Of a stretch of 49,948 bases of DNA, positions 7,603 to 15,286 are shown piece after piece. Position 1 is the stretch's first letter. Each line of letters opens with the position of its first letter. Both the position numbers and the translations under genes were made by a program. Under the pieces are notes generated by a model. That model made no database searches, was not told the DNA's origin, and worked only from the letters and a program-made list of their open reading frames with translations. Location of the stretch: assembly GCF_003668875.1 (NCBI RefSeq), contig NZ_RAWM01000058.1:1-49948 (forward strand), written 5' to 3'. The DNA comes from Corallococcus interemptor. Its GTDB lineage: Bacteria; Myxococcota; Myxococcia; Myxococcales; Myxococcaceae.

Positions 7603-8781
7603 CTACCAGGACGACGTCTGCTCGGGCAGCTCCACCGTGAAGGTGCTGCCCAGGTTGACGCGGCTCTTCACGGTCAGCTTGCCGCCCATGCTCTCCACCA
7701 GGGTGCGCGCCACCGTGAGGCCCAGGCCCACGCTCTTCTCCGGGGCCTTGGTCGTGTAGTACGGCGAGAAGATGGCCTGCAGCTCGTCCTCGAAGATGCC
7801 GATGCCGGTGTCCTTCACGAAGAGCTGCGGGCCGAACTCACCGAACATGTCCGGCAGCTCCACGCCCACCTGCACCACGCGCGGACGGTCCTTCACGTCC
7901 TCCACGGCGTCCACCGCGTTGCAGACCAGCTCCGCCACCACCTGCTCCACCTGACGGCGGTTGAACACCACGGCGATGGGGTCCTCCGGCAGCACCGCGC
8001 GCACGTCCGCGCGGCCCAGGCGCCCGGCGGCGCGCAGGCGGGACACCACCTCCGGCACCACCTCCCGCAAATCGAAGCGCTGGATGTCCTGGGGACCGGA
8101 GGGGCCCAGGGACAGGAGGTGCTGTCCGTGCAGGCGCATCTGCTCGCCGGCCACGCCCAGCTTGAGCAGCTCCGCCGAGTCCGGCGGCAGCCCCTGGGCG
8201 GCGCGGGCGCGCACGTGCTCCAGCGCCCGCTGCAGGCCCACGCCCAGCTGGTCCATCTGCGTGGCCAGGTCCGCGGCCAGCGTGCCCACGCGCGCCAGGC
8301 GCTCCATGCGCACCCAGCGCGTGCGCGGGTCCTGGAGCACTTCACGCAGGCCGCCCTGCTCGCGGTGCGCCTTGAGCTCCAGCAGGGTGTGGACGCGCAC
8401 CTTCAGCTCCAGCGGGTCCAGGGGTTCGGTCGTCAGCAAGTCGTCCACACCTGCCTCCATCACCTCGCGGCGCGTCTGGCGGTCCGCGGAAGGCGTGAGC
8501 ATGAGGATGGGGAACTGCGGCGGGGAGAGCTCCTCGCGAAGGCGCCGGTACGCGGCCAGGCCCACCGTGCGGGCCCGCTCCACGTCCAGCAGCACCAGGT
8601 CCGCGGAGTGGCGCGACACCGCCTCCAGCGCGGCCGTCGTCCCGCGCGCGGGCAGCACGTCGTAGCCCGCCGGCGTCAGGATGGAGCGCACCCGCTCCAC
8701 CCCGCTGGATTCCACGTCGACCGCGATCACTCGCGGGCGCTGGGGTGACGTCGAGCCTGTTGCCGTCGTCTGCATGTTCAT
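7603..8781 (-). CDS. Receiver-histidine kinase hybrid lacking the phosphoacceptor histidine
   Basis: The 392-residue protein has a receiver domain (about 15-140) followed by a kinase core (about 155-390), without membrane helices or a signal peptide. The receiver keeps Asp66 (LLDVERA) and Thr96 but has Glu119 where the conserved Lys of the TKP motif is expected. In the dimerisation helix the usual AHE reads Ala-Thr-Gln (Thr174), so the phosphoacceptor His is absent. The ATPase domain looks intact: N box with Asn288, DTGIGI at 324-329, GLGL at 352-355. It may act as a receiver-controlled ATPase domain or dock to another kinase. I chose the ATG at 8781 because GGGGTGG precedes it directly; longer frames upstream lack a coding look. 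It stands alone, convergent with the barrel gene. Confidence 0.85.
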   Translation of the reverse strand: MNMQTTATGSTSPQRPRVIAVDVESSGVERVRSILTPAGYDVLPARGTTAALEAVSRHSADLVLLDVERARTVGLAAYRRLREELSPPQFPILMLTPSADRQTRREVMEAGVDDLLTTEPLDPLELKVRVHTLLELKAHREQGGLREVLQDPRTRWVRMERLARVGTLAADLATQMDQLGVGLQRALEHVRARAAQGLPPDSAELLKLGVAGEQMRLHGQHLLSLGPSGPQDIQRFDLREVVPEVVSRLRAAGRLGRADVRAVLPEDPIAVVFNRRQVEQVVAELVCNAVDAVEDVKDRPRVVQVGVELPDMFGEFGPQLFVKDTGIGIFEDELQAIFSPYYTTKAPEKSVGLGLTVARTLVESMGGKLTVKSRVNLGSTFTVELPEQTSSW

Positions 8782-9134
8782 GCCACCCCAGCCTGGAAAC
8801 CGGACCGGCCAACGCCCACGGGCGCTGTCCCGCATCCGGGGGACCACGTCCCGGAATCGCTCAGGCCCACATGCTCCGCCTGCCCGGTATCCCGTCCGCA
8901 ATCCGACATGGTCGCACTCCCATGCCAGCGGCATGCCGGACGTCCACCCAACGGCAGATCAGCCCACACTGGAAAGGCCGGAAAGCGTGATCCAGTAAGG
9001 TCAGGGGGTTGGCGGAGCGCCAACGCATGACCTGACGCATCAGGGCAGGTGCGCGCTTCAGATTTGGCAGGTCGAACCTGACCAAAAGTGTTTTCGGACC
9101 CGGGTCCCTGGATACCCGCTCCCTCTCAAAATGG
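8782..9134. other. 353-bp intergenic region with clustered inverted repeats
   Basis: No convincing gene is present. The left part (8782-8990) should hold the promoter of the minus-strand hybrid kinase, but I cannot pick a confident -35/-10 pair. The right part (8998-9107) has several short inverted repeats: a nested stem (AGGTCA 8998-9003 with TGACCT 9028-9033, enclosing GTTGGCG/CGCCAAC 9008-9024), CCTGA/TCAGG 9031-9044, CAGGT/ACCTG 9068-9080, and the palindrome GGACCCGGGTCC 9096-9107. They lie just downstream of the ABC permease operon, so they may act as a multi-hairpin terminator or a structured leader. Confidence 0.5.
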
Positions 9135-10064
9135 TCAGCGGGATTCCTGTTCGTACGGCGTGCCCAGCGCGGCGGGGGCGTGGCCCCGCTGGCCCTGGAG
9201 CGCCAGGACGAGGAGGGTCAACAGGTAGGGCAGGGCGAGCAGGAAGCCCTGGGGGACCAGCTCGAGGAGCCAGGGAGCACTCGACGCGAGGCCGATCCGC
9301 AGCGCGTTGCCGAAGGCGAAGAAGAGCGCGGCGGCGAAGGCCCCCAGGGGCGTCCAGCGGCCGAACACCATGGCGGCCAGGGCCATGAAGCCCAGGCCCG
9401 CGGGGGTGTGCTGTTCGAACCGGTCCAGGACGGCGGTGGACAGCACCGCGCCGCCCAGGCCCGCCATGAGGCCGCCGCCCAGCACCGCGCCCCAGCGCAG
9501 GGCGGGCACGGACAGGCCCAGCGTGGCCACCGCGTGCGGCTTGTCCCCCACGGCGCGCAGGCGCAGGCCCAGCGGCGTGCGCGACAGGAGCAGGTGGAAG
9601 ACGAAGGGCAGGGTGAGCGCAAGGTACGTGGGCGCCGAGTGGCCCGACAGCGCGCCCAACAGCGGCACGTGGGACAGGCCCGGCAGGTTCCAGCGCGACA
9701 GCTGGGTGATGCCGGGCGTGCCGTTGGGGCCGTAGAGGGATTCCAAGAGGAAGGTGCCGCCGGCCATGGCCACCAGGTTGAGGGCCATGCCGGAGACGAC
9801 CTGATCCGACCGCCAGCGGATGCTCAAGAAGCCGTGCACCGCGGCGATGCCCGCGCCCGCGGCCATGCCCACCAGGACCGCCAGGGGCGTGGGCATCACG
9901 AGCGCCGCCACGGCCGCGCAGAAGGCGCCGGTGCGCATCATGCCCTCCACGCCCACGCTCACCACGCCGGCGCGCTCGGAGAGCATGGCGCCCAGCGCGG
10001 CGAACACCAGGGCGGGGGCCGCGTCCAGGGTGGAGAAGAGCAGCGAGTGGAGCACCTCAAGCAC
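9135..10064 (-). CDS. Nucleoside ABC transporter permease (second subunit)
   Basis: This 309-residue polytopic protein belongs to the BPD_transp_2 family of permeases in PnrA/BMP-type nucleoside importers, like Bacillus YufQ and lactococcal NupC. The conserved AGVVSVGVEGMM stretch at about 32-43, many hydrophobic segments (about 8-10 helices) and a short C-terminal tail support this. It is the last gene of the four-gene importer operon; its GTG start overlaps the stop of the first permease by 8 bp. Two non-identical permeases forming a heterodimeric channel are typical of this importer class. Confidence 0.93.
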   Translation of the reverse strand: MLEVLHSLLFSTLDAAPALVFAALGAMLSERAGVVSVGVEGMMRTGAFCAAVAALVMPTPLAVLVGMAAGAGIAAVHGFLSIRWRSDQVVSGMALNLVAMAGGTFLLESLYGPNGTPGITQLSRWNLPGLSHVPLLGALSGHSAPTYLALTLPFVFHLLLSRTPLGLRLRAVGDKPHAVATLGLSVPALRWGAVLGGGLMAGLGGAVLSTAVLDRFEQHTPAGLGFMALAAMVFGRWTPLGAFAAALFFAFGNALRIGLASSAPWLLELVPQGFLLALPYLLTLLVLALQGQRGHAPAALGTPYEQESR

Positions 10065-11190
10065 GGGGCACCTCCACTCCGGCCTGGGCGGGTTTCTCCG
10101 CCAGCGCCCGCTTCTGGCGCCGCTCCAGCAGGGCGAGCCACACCATGCGTCCGGCGACGAAGAGCAGCGCGAAGCCCTGGATGAGCTCCGGGAAGCTCTT
10201 GTGCACGCCCAAGAGCTGCATGCGCGTGCCGCCCGCGCGCAGGATGCCGAAGACGGTCGCGGCCAGCGCCGCGCCCAGCGGGTGGTTGTTGCCGATGAGC
10301 GCGATGGCGATGCCGTCGAACCCGTACGGCGCGCCCAGCGAGCCCGGGTAGCGCCCCTCCGTGCCCAGCACCAGCACCGCGCCGGCCAGGCCCGCCAGCG
10401 CGCCCGCGAGCGCCATGGCCCCGCCCGCGCGCCACAGCGTGGGGATGCCCGCGGCCCGGGCCGCCTCCGGGGTGAGGCCCACGGCGCGCGTCTCGTAGCC
10501 GGAGCGCGTGCGGGACAGCCACACCCAGACGCCCAGCGCCGTGGCGAGCGCCAGCGGGAAGCCCAGGTTGAGGCGCGAGCTGTCGCCCAGCAGCCGGGGC
10601 AGCTGCGAGGAGGGGAGGATTTCGGCGGTGCCGGTGATGGACGACGCGCCCTCCGCCACGGCGCGCAGCGGGCCGATGACGAGCCAGTTGTCCACGAGGC
10701 TCACCGCCACCCAGTTGAGCATGATGGTGGAAATCACTTCGTGCACGCCGCGCTTGAGCTTCAGCACGCCCGCGATGCTCGCCCACGCCGCGCCCGCCAC
10801 CGCCGCCGCGATGAGGGCCAGCGGGACGTGCAGCACGCCGGGCAGCGACACGTGCGCGCCCACGAGCGCCGCGGCCAGCGCGCCCCAGATCATCTGTCCC
10901 TGCGCGCCGATGTTGAACAGGCCCACCTTGAAGGCCACCGCCACGGACAGGCCGGTGAGGGTGAGCAGCGCGGCCTTCATCGCGGCCTCGCCCAGGGGGC
11001 GCAGCACGGCGGTGGAGTTGCCGCCCTCCAGGAACGCGGGCCAGTTGCCCACGCCGCCCCAGAGCATCTGGAGGTAGGCGCGCGTGGCGGTGTCCGCGTC
11101 GCGCGTGAGGGCGATGGTCAGCCAGCACACCGCGAGCGCCAGCAGCACGGAGAGCACCGACGGCAGCACCTGCCGCGTCCGCTCACCCAT
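10057..11190 (-). CDS. Nucleoside ABC transporter permease (first subunit)
   Basis: This 377-residue integral membrane protein is of the BPD_transp_2 type, like YufP/NupB. The phrase KVGLFNIGAQGQMIWG (residues about 89-104) is the hallmark of the longer permease of nucleoside importers. An N-terminal hydrophobic helix is followed by a periplasmic loop (TRAYLQMLWGGVGNW) and about eight to nine further helices. The ATG overlaps the stop of the ATPase gene by 8 bp and its own stop overlaps the next permease by 8 bp, so all are translationally coupled. With the neighbouring permease it forms the channel for substrate delivered by the PnrA-like lipoprotein. Confidence 0.94.
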   Translation of the reverse strand: MGERTRQVLPSVLSVLLALAVCWLTIALTRDADTATRAYLQMLWGGVGNWPAFLEGGNSTAVLRPLGEAAMKAALLTLTGLSVAVAFKVGLFNIGAQGQMIWGALAAALVGAHVSLPGVLHVPLALIAAAVAGAAWASIAGVLKLKRGVHEVISTIMLNWVAVSLVDNWLVIGPLRAVAEGASSITGTAEILPSSQLPRLLGDSSRLNLGFPLALATALGVWVWLSRTRSGYETRAVGLTPEAARAAGIPTLWRAGGAMALAGALAGLAGAVLVLGTEGRYPGSLGAPYGFDGIAIALIGNNHPLGAALAATVFGILRAGGTRMQLLGVHKSFPELIQGFALLFVAGRMVWLALLERRQKRALAEKPAQAGVEVPRA

Positions 11191-12718
11191 GGCCTGCCTC
11201 CGCGCCCAGCATGCAGCGGCCCAGCGCGCGCTCGTCCAGGTCCTTGCGCGGGAAGTGTCCCGTCACGCGGCCTTCGTAGAGGACGTAGACGCGGTCGGAC
11301 AGGGCCAGCACCTCCTCCAGGTCCAGCGACACCATCACCACTCCCGCCCCCCGCGCCTTCGCATCCCGAAGGCGTTCATGCACCTGCGCCACCGCGCCAA
11401 TGTCCAGCCCGCGCGTGGGCTGCACGACGACGAGCAGCTTCGGATCCGCGTCCAGCTCGCGCGCCACCACGACCTTCTGCTGGTTGCCGCCGGACAGCGC
11501 CTGGAGCGCCACCACCGGGTCGTTCGGGCGCACGTCGTAGCCGGACAACAGCTGGTTCGTGCGCTCGCGGCGGCCCTTGAAGTCCACCCACGGCCCGCGA
11601 GCGAACGGCGGCTGACGGTGCCGGCCCAGCGCCACGTTCTCCTCCACCGTCATCGCCTTCACCACCGCGCGGGCCAGGCGGTCCTCGGGGACGTGGCCCA
11701 CGCCGCGCGCCTTGGCCAGCGCCGGGGTCAGCCCCGCCAGCGGACCGCCCAGCAGCGTGCCCTCTCCACCGTCCAGCTTGCGCAGGCCGGTGAGCACCTC
11801 CGCCAGCTCGCGCTGCCCGTTGCCGTCGACGCCCGCGATGCCGACGATTTCGCCCGCGCGCACGGTGAGGCTCACGCCCTGGAGCGCCGGACGGCCGTTG
11901 TCGCCCGTGGCCCGCAGGTCCTTTGCTTCGAGGACGACGGGGCCCGTGGCCGCATCCTGCGTACCGGCCGCGACCGCGGGCACGCCGGTCATCGCGGCGC
12001 CCCTCGAACCCTCACCCACCATCAGCGAGGCCAGCGCGGAGACGGTGGTCTCGCTGGCGCGCACCACCGCGACGGTGCGGCCCCGGCGCATCACCGCCAC
12101 GCGGTCCGCCACGCCCAGCACTTCCTTCAGCTTGTGGCTGATCAGCACCACCGTGCGGCCCTGCGCCACCAGCCCGCGCATCACCTGGGACAGCTCGTCG
12201 GACTCCTGCGGCGTGAGCACGGCGGTGGGCTCATCCAGGATGAGCACCTGCGCGCCCCGGTGCAGCGCCTTGACGATTTCCACCTTCTGCTGCGAGCCCA
12301 CCGTGAGCGTGTCCACGCGGGCCCGAGGGTCCAGCTGGAAGCCGAAGCGCTTCGCCGTGGCCGCGACCTCGTCACAGGCGCGGTCCAGGTCCAGCAGGCC
12401 GCGCTTCGTGGGCTCGCGGCCCAGCACCACGTTCTCCGCCACCGTCAGCGTGGGCACCAGCATGAAGTGCTGGTGCACCATGCCGATGCCCCTCGCGATG
12501 GCGTCGCGCGGGCTCTTGAAGCGCACCGGCTTGCCGTCCATGAGGAACGTGCCCGCGTCCGGATGGTAGAGCCCGTAGAGCACGTTCATCAGGCTGGACT
12601 TGCCCGCGCCGTTCTCGCCCACCACGGCGAGCAGTTCCCCCGGGGCGATGTCCAGCGACGCGTCCTCCAGGGACACGCACGACCCGAAGCGCTTCGCGAT
12701 GTGCTGGAGGGAGATCAG
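11183..12718 (-). CDS. Nucleoside ABC transporter, double ATP-binding subunit
   Basis: Two fused ATPase domains, as in YufO/NupA and the RbsA type. Domain 1 has Walker A GENGAGKS, signature VGSQQKVEI and Walker B LILDEPTAVL. Domain 2 has the usual degenerate P-loop GVDGNGQR, signature LSGGNQQKVVVAREL and VVVQPTRGLD, normal for this family. The first conventional start is GTG at 12676, but the frame continues 14 codons upstream encoding LISLQHIAKRFGSC, exactly the first strand and A-loop region (KRFG) every such ATPase has. The only plausible initiator there is CTG at 12718, overlapping the lipoprotein stop as CTGA. I prefer 12718 (511 residues); annotation pipelines will probably report 12676 (497 residues). 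Confidence 0.9.
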   Translation of the reverse strand: MISLQHIAKRFGSCVSLEDASLDIAPGELLAVVGENGAGKSSLMNVLYGLYHPDAGTFLMDGKPVRFKSPRDAIARGIGMVHQHFMLVPTLTVAENVVLGREPTKRGLLDLDRACDEVAATAKRFGFQLDPRARVDTLTVGSQQKVEIVKALHRGAQVLILDEPTAVLTPQESDELSQVMRGLVAQGRTVVLISHKLKEVLGVADRVAVMRRGRTVAVVRASETTVSALASLMVGEGSRGAAMTGVPAVAAGTQDAATGPVVLEAKDLRATGDNGRPALQGVSLTVRAGEIVGIAGVDGNGQRELAEVLTGLRKLDGGEGTLLGGPLAGLTPALAKARGVGHVPEDRLARAVVKAMTVEENVALGRHRQPPFARGPWVDFKGRRERTNQLLSGYDVRPNDPVVALQALSGGNQQKVVVARELDADPKLLVVVQPTRGLDIGAVAQVHERLRDAKARGAGVVMVSLDLEEVLALSDRVYVLYEGRVTGHFPRKDLDERALGRCMLGAEAGHG

Positions 12719-13911
12719 GGCTGCGCGACCTGGAAGGAGGACAGCTCCGCCTGCGTGCCCGGCACGGAAATCTTCCCGGCGAGGATCTGCTGCCGCAGCG
12801 ACTCCACCTTCTGGAGCGCCTCCGCCTTGCCCGGGAACTCCACGCGCACGTCCGCCATGCCCACGCCGTTCTCCTTCAGGCCCAGCACCTGCTCACCCGC
12901 CGTGAGCTTGCCCTCCACCAGGTCCTTCGCCGCCTGGTACACGGCCAGGTCGCTGTGCTTCACCATGGACGTGAGGATGGCGTCCGGCGCCAGGTGCGAC
13001 TGATCCGAGTCCACGCCGATGGCGAACACCGTCTTGCCCGCCGCGCGCGCCTCCTTCACCGCCTGGATGACGCCCAGGCCGTCCGTGCCCGCCGCGTGGA
13101 AGATGACGTCCGCGCCCTTGGCGATGAGGTCCTGCGCCACCTCCTTGCCCGCGGACACGCTGTTGAAGCTGCCCGTGTACACGGCCATCAGCGCGTCCGC
13201 CGCCTTCGCGTTGGTGGTGCGCACGCCCGCGCGGTAGCCCACGTCGAAGCGCTTGATCAGGGGGACTTCGATACCGCCCACGAACCCCACCTTGTTCGTC
13301 TTGGTGACGAGCCCCGCCAGCGCGCCCACGAGGAAGCTGCCCTCCTGCTCCTTGAAGAGCACCGTGCGCACGTTGGCCAGCGACTTGGGCTTGCCCTGCG
13401 CGTCCAGCAGCTGGCTGTCGATGAGCAGGAACCTGGCGTCCGGGTTTTCGGTGGCCACGTCGCGCACCGCGTTGGCCAGGAGGTACCCGTTGCCGATGGT
13501 CAGCTTCGCGCCCTGTTCCACGAGCAGCTGGAGGTTGGGGGCGTAGTCCTCCTGCGCCTTGCTCTGGAGCACCAGGGGCTGGATCGGCAGGGGCTTCACT
13601 TCCGGTGCGAGCGCCGCGAGGTCGGAGGAGATGGACTGACGCACTTCGCCAGCGGGGGCGTCCACGTACCTGCCGCCCTCGTACTTCTTGCCGGCGGCCC
13701 ACAGCTCCAGGCCGCGCAGGGACGCGTCGTTGAACGAGTGGTCACCCCGGCCGCCCACGTCGATGACGAGCCCCACGACCACGGGTCTTCCCTCGGAGGG
13801 CTTCGTGGCGGTGGAGGCCTGGGAGGGCGCCTTGGGGGCATCCTCGGGCTTCTTGGAGCAGGCGCACAGGAGCGCGGCCAGGGCGAACACGTGGAGTCGG
13901 CGGAGCATCAT
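12715..13911 (-). CDS. BMP/PnrA-family nucleoside-binding lipoprotein
   Basis: This is the substrate-binding lipoprotein of the importer, 398 residues, with a type II signal peptide and lipobox LCAC (Cys18). After a short Ser/Thr/Pro linker comes the BMP fold: VGLVIDVGGRGDHSFNDASLRGL (about 46-68), a phrase typical of PnrA/BmpA, and later HAAGTDGLGVIQA and IGVDSDQSHLAP, matching the purine-nucleoside-binding family. It heads the operon with the ATPase and two permeases. Its start lies 57 bp from the divergent nucleoside phosphorylase, so uptake and breakdown are probably controlled from one short shared promoter region. The substrate range (purine, pyrimidine or both) cannot be fixed from sequence; the neighbouring enzymes suggest pyrimidine nucleosides at least. 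Two adjacent ATGs are available. Confidence 0.94.
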   Translation of the reverse strand: MMLRRLHVFALAALLCACSKKPEDAPKAPSQASTATKPSEGRPVVVGLVIDVGGRGDHSFNDASLRGLELWAAGKKYEGGRYVDAPAGEVRQSISSDLAALAPEVKPLPIQPLVLQSKAQEDYAPNLQLLVEQGAKLTIGNGYLLANAVRDVATENPDARFLLIDSQLLDAQGKPKSLANVRTVLFKEQEGSFLVGALAGLVTKTNKVGFVGGIEVPLIKRFDVGYRAGVRTTNAKAADALMAVYTGSFNSVSAGKEVAQDLIAKGADVIFHAAGTDGLGVIQAVKEARAAGKTVFAIGVDSDQSHLAPDAILTSMVKHSDLAVYQAAKDLVEGKLTAGEQVLGLKENGVGMADVRVEFPGKAEALQKVESLRQQILAGKISVPGTQAELSSFQVAQP

Positions 13912-13968
13912 GGGGCTGGCTATCTACCAGATGCGGCCAGGGCTTTCCCTCTGATATGGCCTTGCCCC

Positions 13969-15273
13969 GTGCAACCCTACGAGCTCATCAAGGCCAAGCG
14001 CGATGGCGGCAAGCTGGACCCGTCCGACATCCAGGCGTTCATCCAGGCGTACACCGCCGGCACCGTGGCCGACTACCAGATGGCCGCCATGTGCATGGCC
14101 ATCTTCTTCAAGGGGCTGGACTCGCGGGAGCTGGGGGCGTGGGCCCGCGCCATGCTCCACTCCGGTGAGGTCCTGGACCTCTCCGACACGCCGGCCATCA
14201 AGGTGGACAAGCACTCCACCGGCGGCGTGGGCGACAAGGTGTCCCTGAGCCTCGCGCCCCTGGCGGCCGCCTGCGGCGTGCCCGTGCCCATGATTTCCGG
14301 CCGCGGCCTGGGCCACACCGGCGGCACCCTGGACAAGCTGGAGTCCATCCCCGGCTTCAACGTGAACCTGTCCACCGCGGACTACCGCCGGCTGGTGCGC
14401 GAGGTGGGGTGCTGCCTCATCGGCCAGACGGCCCAGGTGGCCCCGGCCGACAAGAAGCTCTACGCGCTGCGCGACGTGACGGCGACGGTGGACTGCATCC
14501 CGCTCATCGCGTCGTCCATCATGAGCAAGAAGCTGGCGGAGGGCATCGACGCGCTGGTGCTCGACGTGAAGGTGGGCAGCGGCGCCTTCATGAAGACGGC
14601 GGACGACGCGCGCGTGCTGGCCCGCACCATGATTGGCCTGGGCGCGGAGATGAACCGCAAGGTCGTGGCCCTGCTCACGGACATGGATCAGCCCCTGGGC
14701 CGCCAGGTGGGCAACGCCCTGGAGGTCCGCGAGGCCGTGGACATGCTCCGTGGCGAGGCGCCGGACGACTACACCGAAATCACCTACGCCCTGACGGCGG
14801 AGATGCTGGTGCTGGGCAAGAAGGCCGCCAACGTGGAGGAGGCGCGCGGGATGCTGCGCCGCTCCGTGGAGGACGGCAGCGCCATCAAGAAGCTGAAGGA
14901 GATCGTCCAGTCGCAGGGCGGCGACCCGCGCTCCATCGACGACTACTCGCTCTTGCCCACCGCGAAGGCCACGACGGACGTGGTGGCGCCGAAGGACGGC
15001 TTCGTCACCGGCATCCACACGGAAGGGGTGGGGCTGGCGGCGGTGGCGCTGGGCGCAGGAAGGCAGCGCGTGGACAGCAAGATCGACCCGGCCGTGGGCT
15101 TCACGCTGCTCAAGAAGGTGGGCGACGCGGTGAAGCAGGGCGAGCCCCTGGTGCAGGTGCACTACAACGACGCCGGGCCGGTGGAGGACGTGAAGGCGCG
15201 GCTGCTCGCGGCCTACCGGTTTGGCGACCGGGCGCCCGCGGCCCGCCCGCTGGTGCTGGAGCGGCTGGAGTAG
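13969..15273 (+). CDS. Pyrimidine-nucleoside (thymidine/uridine) phosphorylase
   Basis: The enzyme splits thymidine, uridine or deoxyuridine with phosphate to base and (deoxy)ribose-1-phosphate. It has 434 residues, the normal length for DeoA/Pdp. The phosphate-binding KHSTGGVGDK lies at 81-90 and the family signature SGRGLGHTGGTLDKLE begins at residue 110; the substrate region RDVTATVDCIPLIASSIMSKK follows. The start is GTG at 13969 (QPYELIKAKRDG is a canonical N-terminus); the longer open frame upstream is antisense to the lipoprotein gene. It is divergent from the importer operon and followed after 13 bp by the rhodanese-MoeB gene. The C-terminal domain ends about where Pdp enzymes end. 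deoA and pdp cannot be separated by eye, so I give no symbol. Confidence 0.94.
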   Translation: MQPYELIKAKRDGGKLDPSDIQAFIQAYTAGTVADYQMAAMCMAIFFKGLDSRELGAWARAMLHSGEVLDLSDTPAIKVDKHSTGGVGDKVSLSLAPLAAACGVPVPMISGRGLGHTGGTLDKLESIPGFNVNLSTADYRRLVREVGCCLIGQTAQVAPADKKLYALRDVTATVDCIPLIASSIMSKKLAEGIDALVLDVKVGSGAFMKTADDARVLARTMIGLGAEMNRKVVALLTDMDQPLGRQVGNALEVREAVDMLRGEAPDDYTEITYALTAEMLVLGKKAANVEEARGMLRRSVEDGSAIKKLKEIVQSQGGDPRSIDDYSLLPTAKATTDVVAPKDGFVTGIHTEGVGLAAVALGAGRQRVDSKIDPAVGFTLLKKVGDAVKQGEPLVQVHYNDAGPVEDVKARLLAAYRFGDRAPAARPLVLERLE

Positions 15274-15286
15274 TTACGCAATCGCC

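Noticed and set aside
9066-9085. TTCGA with flanking complementary bases on the minus strand as a tRNA T-arm
   Set aside because: The loop is too short and no anticodon arm or acceptor stem can be drawn around it.
11084-13003. A 639-codon plus-strand open frame across the importer ATPase
   Set aside because: Low-complexity Arg/His/Ala composition, antisense to a clearly recognisable ABC ATPase.
12955-13968. Possible N-terminal extension of the nucleoside phosphorylase by 338 codons
   Set aside because: The extension lies antisense to the PnrA-like lipoprotein gene and looks unlike protein; the family N-terminus starts at the GTG at 13969.
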